Shown here: one piece after another, positions 58,218-64,000 of the stretch
Layout of the letters: each line of letters begins with the position of its first letter
Numbering within the stretch: position 1 is the first letter of the stretch
Assembly: GCF_030123365.1 (NCBI RefSeq)
Contig: NZ_CP126107.1
Location: 3,492,001 to 3,556,000, forward strand
DNA: 64,000 bases
Direction: 5' to 3'
Origin: Neobacillus sp. SuZ13
Lineage (GTDB): Bacteria; Bacillota; Bacilli; Bacillales; Cytobacillaceae
Made by a program: the position numbers and the translations under genes
Notes under the pieces: generated by a model
Told to the model about the DNA's origin: nothing
Database searches by the model: none
The model's input: only the letters and a program-made list of their open reading frames with translations

Positions 58218-58243
58218 AAAGACCATCTAGAAGGATGGTCTTT
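58218..58243 (-). terminator. Terminator of the NlpC/P60 gene
   Basis: AAAGACCATC/GATGGTCTTT stem, 6-nt loop, minus-strand T-rich tail; overlaps the stop codon. Confidence 0.82.
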
Positions 58244-58694
58244 AAACGCGTTTTGTTCCAACGTATCTTGAATGCCAATATGGGTTGTTTGTGCTTGTAA
58301 TCATGACTCCTTTTGATGAAGAAGCCATAATCATTTTACCATTTCCGATATACATCGCTACATGTGTTGGTTTACTTGCCTTAGTTGGAGCATAAAACAT
58401 TAAATCACCTGGTTGTATATAAGAATAAATACGATATCCGTTTCCATAGAACATTTGTGCTGCTGTACGATTTAGGTTTTTTCCAGCTCTAGAATAGGAA
58501 TACTTAATAAGACCTGAACAATCAAATCCTCCGGGTGACATTCCGCCCCACTGATAGGGTACTCCAATATTAGACTTTGCAACCGAAATTGCTTTTGTAT
58601 GATAATATGCTGCTTCCGCTTTATCACCCATGTTAGCAAACAAAGAGCCACAAGAAACGATAATGATAAACGCTACGATGAATTTCTTAAGCAT
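58242..58694 (-). CDS. Secreted NlpC/P60 peptidoglycan hydrolase
   Basis: 150 aa. Signal peptide (about residues 1-28, ending AEA), then a bare NlpC/P60 domain without substrate-binding repeats. The catalytic Cys is in GGFDCSGLIKYS, the His in PTHVAMYIG and the third polar residue near NPYWHSR. It should cut D-Glu-(gamma)-meso-DAP bonds in the wall. Upstream AGGAGG precedes the ATG. Monocistronic. Confidence 0.92.
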   Translation of the reverse strand: MLKKFIVAFIIIVSCGSLFANMGDKAEAAYYHTKAISVAKSNIGVPYQWGGMSPGGFDCSGLIKYSYSRAGKNLNRTAAQMFYGNGYRIYSYIQPGDLMFYAPTKASKPTHVAMYIGNGKMIMASSSKGVMITSTNNPYWHSRYVGTKRV

Positions 58695-58862
58695 AATTGT
58701 TACCTCCTAGTGTGATTTGATAGTTCAAATATACTAGAAAGGTGTAACAGAGACATCTCATAAATATTACAATCTCATTACAATGTTATTTTGAAATAAT
58801 TTTGAATTTATCGCTTTTAGGGCAAAGTAAACATATGTTACTAATTTGACGAGGAGGACATA

Positions 58863-60452
58863 ATGAAGGTAACAGACGTAGTTGTCCATTGTTTGGAGAA
58901 TGAAGGGGTGGAATATGTGTTTGGCATCGTCGGCACGGAGGTGCTGGACGTCGCTGATTCCCTTTCAAAATCAACTCAAATTCAATACGTAAATGTTAGG
59001 CATGAGCAAGGAGCGGCATTTATGGCCGATGTATATGGAAGATTGTCAAACAAAGTAGGTGTATGTTTGTCAACACTTGGTCCTGGAGCCACCAATTTAA
59101 TAACGGGAATGGCCAGCGCCCAGCTTGACCATTCACCTGTAGTGGCCATCATTGGTCAAGCCGGTGTAGAACGCCACCATAAGGAATCCCATCAATACAT
59201 GGACCTTGTGAAGATGTTCGAACCCGCAACAAAATGGAGCACACAAATCAATGAATCCCAAACTGTTCCAGAGAAAATTCGAAAAGCATTCAGGATGGCA
59301 AAAATGGAGAAACCGGGTTCGGTTGCAATTACTTTACCAGAAAATTTTTCAAGTCAAATGATTGCCGGTAGTCCCTTACCCGTTACATCCCTGCCTGAAT
59401 GTGTTCCGGTTCAAGAGTCAATCGAAGCGGCATGTAGCTTTATCAAAAAACATCTAAAACCATTTGTCATCGTCGGAAATGGGGTAAACAGGCAAGCGGC
59501 AGTCCCCGAACTACTGACTTTTGTCGAAACCCTTCAATGCCCTGTTACCCATAGTTTTATGGCAAAAGGAGTGCTCTCTAAAGAACATCCTCTTAACTAC
59601 TACACCTTTGGTTTTAAGGAAAATGACGAAGTGTTAACTGGATTAAAAGAGGCAGATCTCCTGATTGTCATTGGCTTTGACTTTGTCGAAAAACTGCCAA
59701 AGGACTGGAATGGGAAGAAACTTCCTGTCTTACATATCGATTCATTACCAGCAGAAATCAACGACTACTATCCTGTAGGGATTGAGCTGGTCGGAAACAT
59801 GAAGAAAACATTACAACTCCTTAACCAATCAGGCCTCCCAAACAAATCATGGTCTCCTTCAGACGGACTGAAGGACCAAATAAAGGCAGCTTATCAAATC
59901 AATCAACTGGTGTCAGGCACTCTTCATTTGACGATTGAGAATGTTCTCCGCTGTGTTGAATCTCATACAACAGAAGATACGATCGTGATATCCGATGTAG
60001 GGGCACATAAGGTTTCCATAGCGCGAACATATCAGCCGAAAAAGCCGAATCGGCTAATCATTTCAAATGGGCTTGCTGCCATGGGAATAGCTATTCCCGG
60101 AGCGATTGGGGCGAAGCTTGCTTGTCCAAATGACCCAGTTATTTGCATTACCGGCGATGGTGGTGCTTTAATGAATTTTGCGGAAATAGAGACGGCCAAA
60201 AGGCTCGGACTTTCGTTCATTATTATTGTATTAAATGACTCAATGTTAAAGCTTGAAGTGTCGCAAATGAACAAACAGTTCGGAGAGAGCTACGGAGTAA
60301 CATTCCAAAACCCGGACTTTCTCCAATTGGCCGCCAGCTTCGGAATTAATGGTATGCGGGCGAGTACACTTGATGACTTTGAAAACATCTTTAATGAGGC
60401 ATGGCAGTCTGGTAGGGAAATCTTCTTAATCGAAGTTGCGTTAGAAAATTGA
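58863..60452 (+). CDS. Acetolactate synthase large-subunit-like TPP enzyme
   Basis: 529 aa. Three-domain TPP enzyme. The catalytic Glu is in VRHEQGAAFMA (about residue 49), the Pyr domain continues with STLGPGATNLITG, and the TPP/Mg2+ motif ITGDGGALMNFAEIETAKRL...IVLNDS lies near residue 430-460. It resembles AlsS or catabolic acetolactate synthases, but there is no alsD or ilvN nearby, so other activities (for example a benzoylformate-decarboxylase-like or oxalyl-CoA type) cannot be excluded. GAGGAGG lies 6 nt upstream of the ATG. An in-frame copy of the GGTGTCAGGCAC repeat encodes LVSGT in the linker between the central and TPP domains. Confidence 0.87.
   Translation: MKVTDVVVHCLENEGVEYVFGIVGTEVLDVADSLSKSTQIQYVNVRHEQGAAFMADVYGRLSNKVGVCLSTLGPGATNLITGMASAQLDHSPVVAIIGQAGVERHHKESHQYMDLVKMFEPATKWSTQINESQTVPEKIRKAFRMAKMEKPGSVAITLPENFSSQMIAGSPLPVTSLPECVPVQESIEAACSFIKKHLKPFVIVGNGVNRQAAVPELLTFVETLQCPVTHSFMAKGVLSKEHPLNYYTFGFKENDEVLTGLKEADLLIVIGFDFVEKLPKDWNGKKLPVLHIDSLPAEINDYYPVGIELVGNMKKTLQLLNQSGLPNKSWSPSDGLKDQIKAAYQINQLVSGTLHLTIENVLRCVESHTTEDTIVISDVGAHKVSIARTYQPKKPNRLIISNGLAAMGIAIPGAIGAKLACPNDPVICITGDGGALMNFAEIETAKRLGLSFIIIVLNDSMLKLEVSQMNKQFGESYGVTFQNPDFLQLAASFGINGMRASTLDDFENIFNEAWQSGREIFLIEVALEN
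59909..59920. repeat. Dispersed GGTGTCAGGCAC motif, copy 5 (inside a gene)
   Basis: Perfect 12-mer in frame within the TPP-enzyme gene (encoding part of QLVSGTLH), near the start of its third domain. Confidence 0.75.
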
Positions 60453-60519
60453 CCGCCTGTCTGGAAAATGGACAGACTGCTTATGCTTGCTTCTTAAAGC
60501 CTAAAAGGCTATTATACAA

Positions 60520-60547
60520 AACACCGGGGAATTTACTACCCGGTGTT
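60520..60547. terminator. Bidirectional terminator
   Basis: AACACCGGG/CCCGGTGTT stem; minus-strand tail TTTTGTAT, between convergent genes. Confidence 0.75.
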
Positions 60548-60549
60548 AA

Positions 60550-62481
60550 TTAACAAAGAGATCTTTGCAGGTGAATTATTTCACTTGTAATACTAGAAAA
60601 ACCTTTGATATCAGGGACACTTTTTAAACTAAGTGCACATTGTCGATCGCTGGCATTGGCCATTGTTTCAAAAGCTAAAAGCATTTGGGACAGTGCTTCA
60701 TCTGAAAGAAACGGACGCCCTTCAGATTTGGAGCATTTTTCTAGTAAAAACCCCAAATGCTCAATCGCAAAAATAACGGACCAATAATGATCCAATGCCT
60801 TTTGATTTACCGGAATCTCCCCCGCTGCTGTATTATATAGAGTTATTAAATTAATGATATTCGTGCGCATTTTTTTCAATTCTCTACTCGTTGAAGCAAT
60901 AAAACCTTCTCCTTGATCAGAAAAGAGAATAAACAAAAATTGTGCCTGACTTCGAATTGTTTTAGTGGTTAAATGCGGCAGTCGACAAGAGGCTGACCGC
61001 CTTCCCACGAAACCTCCCCCGATAAGACCAATGAAAATTCCAATCGCAACATCGATTATTCTAGCAGAAGCAAAGTATGCAAAGCTAAAGCTTTCTTGAC
61101 TAGTGCTTTCTGCCATAAGTAATGCATTCGGTGTAAAAAATAGTGCAGCTAATCCATAATTTTTTACAATAAACAGCTCAGTAATAAACGTCAACATTAA
61201 AATAAATAAAGCAATTAGGTATCCATTAGGATGTGTAGCTAGAATAAAACTGGCTATTAAGATACCTAGGATGGTGCCAAATCCCCTTTGAATCGCACGA
61301 TGATAAGTCGCGACAATTGTAGAACCTGACAAAACAGCTACACAGGATAAAGGAACCCAATATGAGCGTATAAATCCAAACTGAAAGGCAATAATTGCAG
61401 CAATAATTGTGATCACGCCAAACCGTATCGACGTTATAAATACAATTGATTGTTTATCAAAAGCACCCATAAAAAGAGTTTTAAGTGATGGTTTAAAGAT
61501 TTGAATGGTTTGATTTATTTTAGAAGTTGGTTCATTCATGATAGCATCGGCATCATAAATTAACGTAAATAGGTGGACTACTTTTTCATCCATCTCAACT
61601 GGCTGAAGAATTTTTTTGGACACACGTTTACTCTTATCCTTATGACCTAATGAATGGGCTATTTCCCGCACTGTCTGTCCCAATTCAGGTGAGATGTTTG
61701 AGTGACCTTTAGAAAAATTGTCAAGTACAAACAGGAATATTTTATTTGCATGATTATTTAATACGTATAAACGATTAAATAGGTCTGTTGTTCGCCAAGG
61801 GATATACCCCGCTGCTAGTGTCTCCTCTGCTTCTTTTAAAACTGACATAACGCGATGTCTTGCCTCACTAAAATTCTTTGCACCAACGGAATCTAGAAAC
61901 GCAGCCAATTCCAAATAGACTCTTTGGACTACCCCTGTTTCCGGGCCATGGGGATTGTAGAACCAACCAAACATGGCAATAATCCACGAGAGGGCACCAC
62001 TAAGAAAAACAAGGCCGGCCCGCAACGGGGCAAGCTCTGGTTGAATCGGCATCCCTGTTGTCATCGCAAAAACCAACACAAAAAAGATAGCAGAGGGTCC
62101 CGTAATTCGTAAAGCACCAAAAATAAAAATAGCAGTGGCACCAATGATTCCCATTAAAATGGCGATGGCTAGCGGATAAGGAGCAGCAAGTGTACCTAAT
62201 ACTGATACCAAGCACATGCCAAGGATGACAAAAAATATCTTTTTTGCCCTCTGGGCATATGGAATATTAAATACATAAAGATAGGTAAAGCTCCCCATAC
62301 CTGCCAACAATCCATATTCAATGTTATCAAAGAGCAGTCCAATTGTAATAGGCAGAGCAGCAGCAACACCCGCACAAAATGCCTTTAGCCATGGAAATGG
62401 CTTCTTATTAACAGCCATTGCTTGCTTCATAATAGTTAAGACTTTTGAGGAAGATGCTCCTGATTTATGGTTTTCACCCAT
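60550..62481 (-). CDS. FUSC-family membrane protein (aromatic-acid exporter-like)
   Basis: 643 aa. Two six-helix membrane halves (about residues 28-165 and 350-505), each followed by a cytosolic helical part, the layout of AaeB/YccS/FUSC proteins. Recognisable stretches are GSFTYLYVFNIPYAQRAKK and the second-half RFGVITIIAAIIAFQFGFIRSYWVPLSC and FGTILGILIASFIL. E. coli AaeB exports p-hydroxybenzoic acid; in Bacillus the substrate is unknown. The start has only a weak GAAAG site. No membrane-fusion partner is encoded next to it, as expected in a Gram-positive cell. Confidence 0.85.
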   Translation of the reverse strand: MGENHKSGASSSKVLTIMKQAMAVNKKPFPWLKAFCAGVAAALPITIGLLFDNIEYGLLAGMGSFTYLYVFNIPYAQRAKKIFFVILGMCLVSVLGTLAAPYPLAIAILMGIIGATAIFIFGALRITGPSAIFFVLVFAMTTGMPIQPELAPLRAGLVFLSGALSWIIAMFGWFYNPHGPETGVVQRVYLELAAFLDSVGAKNFSEARHRVMSVLKEAEETLAAGYIPWRTTDLFNRLYVLNNHANKIFLFVLDNFSKGHSNISPELGQTVREIAHSLGHKDKSKRVSKKILQPVEMDEKVVHLFTLIYDADAIMNEPTSKINQTIQIFKPSLKTLFMGAFDKQSIVFITSIRFGVITIIAAIIAFQFGFIRSYWVPLSCVAVLSGSTIVATYHRAIQRGFGTILGILIASFILATHPNGYLIALFILMLTFITELFIVKNYGLAALFFTPNALLMAESTSQESFSFAYFASARIIDVAIGIFIGLIGGGFVGRRSASCRLPHLTTKTIRSQAQFLFILFSDQGEGFIASTSRELKKMRTNIINLITLYNTAAGEIPVNQKALDHYWSVIFAIEHLGFLLEKCSKSEGRPFLSDEALSQMLLAFETMANASDRQCALSLKSVPDIKGFSSITSEIIHLQRSLC

Positions 62482-62521
62482 GAAATCGCTACTTTCTAAA
62501 AATTAATTCAGCACTGTTGGT

Positions 62522-63244
62522 TCAAGCCAACCCCAGAGCAATTTCCATCATATTCGTAAAAGCTAATTGTCTTTCCTCCGGTGTCGTTTGTTCATTTCTA
62601 ATAATATGGTCACTTACCGTCAAAATGGTTAACGCATTAACACCAGCATACGCAGCATTCATGTAAAGGCCTGCTGTTTCCATTTCTACACAAAGAATCC
62701 CCATTTTCCGCCATTTTTCGATCGCAGTAGGGTCAGCATTGTAAAAAATATCGCTAGTAAGTACATTTCCGACATGAACTGGAAGACCCTTTGAATCTGC
62801 ACCTTGCTTTGCTTTTTCCAACAATGAGAAGGAAGCAATATTGGAAAACTCGCCTGGAAGGTTGTATTGATGGACATAACGAGAATCCGTCGATGCCCCC
62901 ATTGCCAAAACAATATCATACAAATTCATCTGGTCTTGGATGGCACCACATGTACCAATCCGAATCAAATTTTTTACACCAAAAACATGAATCAGTTCCC
63001 ACGAATAAAGACTCATACTAGGCATCCCCATGCCCGTTCCCATGACGGATACTTTTTTACCTTGGTAGGACCCTGTAAATCCGAACATATTTCGGACGGA
63101 ATTAAATTGAACCGGATTCTCTAAATAGGTTTCAGCAATAAATTTTGCACGTAAAGGATCCCCAGGTAAAAGGATTGTCTCAGCAATTTCTACTCCATTT
63201 GGTTTAATATGTGGAGTTTCCTTTTGTTCGGTGTTATTACTCAT
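62522..63244 (-). CDS. deoD: Purine nucleoside phosphorylase DeoD
   Basis: 240 aa. Phosphorolysis of purine nucleosides to base and ribose-1-phosphate. Family motifs LLPGDPLRAKFIAETYL, GTGMGMPSMSLYSWELI, IRIGTCGAIQ and CVEMETAGLY (substrate-binding Glu and Met) are present, as is VSDHI. AAGGAG fits the ATG at 63244 (begins MSNNTEQ); the frame opens three codons earlier at a GTG within the ribosome site. Slightly longer at the N-terminus than typical DeoD. Monocistronic, between FUSC and malate synthase genes. Confidence 0.94.
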   Translation of the reverse strand: MSNNTEQKETPHIKPNGVEIAETILLPGDPLRAKFIAETYLENPVQFNSVRNMFGFTGSYQGKKVSVMGTGMGMPSMSLYSWELIHVFGVKNLIRIGTCGAIQDQMNLYDIVLAMGASTDSRYVHQYNLPGEFSNIASFSLLEKAKQGADSKGLPVHVGNVLTSDIFYNADPTAIEKWRKMGILCVEMETAGLYMNAAYAGVNALTILTVSDHIIRNEQTTPEERQLAFTNMMEIALGLA

Positions 63245-63316
63245 GCTTTTCACTCCTTATATAAGAAAGTATCAAAGGTATTTTCCCATAAGTTTACCGT
63301 TTCATTCATCAAAAAA

Positions 63317-63345
63317 AGCAACTACATCTGTTACTTGTAGTTGCT
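63317..63345 (-). terminator. Terminator of malate synthase G
   Basis: AGCAACTACA/TGTAGTTGCT stem followed by T7 on the minus strand, about 10 bp beyond the stop. Confidence 0.85.
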
Positions 63346-63352
63346 CGTGCTC

Positions 63353-64000
63353 TTAATCGTGGTGCCTGACACCCCATTTGGCTTTTGCTTCGATGCGGCG
63401 CTGATGTAAGATTGGCTCGGTGTAGCCGTTTGGCTGGTCGTAACCCTTAAATACTAAGTCGCAAGCTGCTTGAAAGGCGACAGATTGTTCAAAATCTAGA
63501 GCCATTGGACGATACGCCGGATCTCCTGAGTTTTGCTGGTCGACCACCTTGGCCATTCTCATTAAGGTTTCCCATACCTGCTCCTTCGAACAAATTCCAT
63601 GATGGAGCCAGTTGGCGATATGCTGGCTCGAAATCCGGAGTGTCGCACGGTCTTCCATCAACCCAACATGATTAATATCCGGTACCTTCGAACAGCCAAC
63701 CCCCATTTCTACCCAGCGAACAACATAACCCAGGATTCCTTGTGCATTATTATCAAGTTCTTGTTGAATTTCCTCAGTTGTCCAGTTAGTATTTTCAGCA
63801 ACAGGAATGGCTAAAATCTGATCTCTTAGATCCTGAATATTCGTTGCTAACTCAGCTTGCACCTTTGAAACATCTATTTGATGATAATGCAGCGCATGCA
63901 GGGTTGCGGCGGTTGGTGAAGGCACCCAAGCTGTCGTCCCGCCTGCTTGAAGATGGCCGATTTTTTGCTTGAGCATTTCGGCCATAAGGTCCGGCATTGC
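63353..64000 (-). CDS. glcB: Malate synthase G, C-terminal part (5' end outside window)
   Basis: 215 codons visible, open to the window edge. Malate synthase G condenses glyoxylate with acetyl-CoA. The visible part is the C-terminal plug domain with [52 protein letters not shown] [31 protein letters not shown] and [16 protein letters not shown]. The catalytic base Asp of this class sits in this domain (VGLMEDR). The last codons (GVRHHD) are formed by a copy of the dispersed GGTGTCAGGCACC repeat. Neighbouring glycolate oxidase genes are not in view. Confidence 0.94.
   Translation of the reverse strand, partial: AMPDLMAEMLKQKIGHLQAGGTTAWVPSPTAATLHALHYHQIDVSKVQAELATNIQDLRDQILAIPVAENTNWTTEEIQQELDNNAQGILGYVVRWVEMGVGCSKVPDINHVGLMEDRATLRISSQHIANWLHHGICSKEQVWETLMRMAKVVDQQNSGDPAYRPMALDFEQSVAFQAACDLVFKGYDQPNGYTEPILHQRRIEAKAKWGVRHHD
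63361..63373. repeat. Dispersed GGTGCCTGACACC motif, copy 6 (in glcB 3' end)
   Basis: On the minus strand reads GGGGTGTCAGGCACCAC, encoding the last residues of malate synthase G, 8 bp from the stop codon. Confidence 0.75.

Noticed and set aside
1..64000. tRNA, rRNA, prophage or defence-system genes
   Set aside because: No cloverleaf, rRNA-like segment, integrase, restriction, Cas or toxin-antitoxin gene was found on reading both strands.

Overview
The window comes from an aerobic to facultative, endospore-forming, low-GC Firmicute of the Bacillaceae. Signs of sporulation are an alpha/beta-type SASP, a YyaC-family germination-protease-like protein, a SpoIID/LytB protein and a CxxH/CxxC small protein. 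CysJ, CysI, CysP, TnrA and FtsZ all resemble their Bacillus subtilis counterparts as I remember them. Most genes lie on the minus strand, have strong AGGAGG-type ribosome sites and end in clear rho-independent terminators. No rRNA, tRNA, CRISPR array, transposase or prophage was seen.

Layout. 0-3.5 kb: a lipoprotein cut by the window edge, a formate/nitrite channel with a Rex/Fnr-like box, and an adaptive DNA-alkylation-repair operon (adaA, adaB and a 2OG-Fe(II) oxygenase). 3.5-7.1 kb: two secreted cell-wall proteins (SpoIID/LytB-Ig-SH3 and a VanY-type peptidase with SH3 repeats). 7.3-10.9 kb: an unknown protein, a dienelactone hydrolase, proline dehydrogenase and a YabR-like S1 protein. 11-17.7 kb: cysJI, then an FtsZ outside any dcw cluster, a DinB protein and a hypoxanthine phosphoribosyltransferase outside its usual context; the last has a 182-bp repeat abutting its start. 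17.9-20.5 kb: adhE under two Rex-like boxes. 21-25.5 kb: a chitobiose/cellobiose PTS operon (EIIB-EIIC-EIIA-GH4-ChbG) with a perfect cre site and a second copy of the 182-bp repeat inside it. 25.7-32.6 kb: a C-S lyase, tnrA, a 2-hydroxyacid dehydrogenase, a CAP-domain protein, a sirtuin and small proteins.

The 32.6-46.9 kb block is the most interesting part. Two closely related GntR/FadR-type (FCD) regulators sit near its ends. GGTATAC-centred palindromes recur in front of nearly every transcription unit between them and are not obvious elsewhere. The block encodes a heme-oxygenase-like diiron enzyme with a full set of predicted iron ligands, two [2Fe-2S] ferredoxins, an aldehyde dehydrogenase, a creatininase-family amidohydrolase, a GlcG/HbpS-like protein, an aspartate-dehydrogenase-like enzyme, a P5C-reductase-like enzyme, two carboxylate-type permeases, a split CHR transporter, an unknown 111-aa protein and a 28-aa micro-ORF. 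I read it as one regulon for oxidative breakdown of an unidentified, probably nitrogen-containing, organic acid.

46.9-64 kb: yyaC, a ketopantoate-reductase-like gene, cysP (sulfate permease), a Baeyer-Villiger monooxygenase plus esterase operon with a divergent LuxR-type regulator, a glycine-oxidase-like enzyme, the SASP, SDR and aldo-keto reductases, an NlpC/P60 hydrolase, an acetolactate-synthase-like TPP enzyme, an aromatic-acid-exporter-like (FUSC) protein, deoD, and the 3' end of malate synthase G. Dispersed short repeats recur: a GGTGTCAGGCAC motif (three copies touch coding regions), two TIR-bounded 182-185-bp elements, two roughly 145-bp GC-rich elements and a 21-bp tandem repeat.
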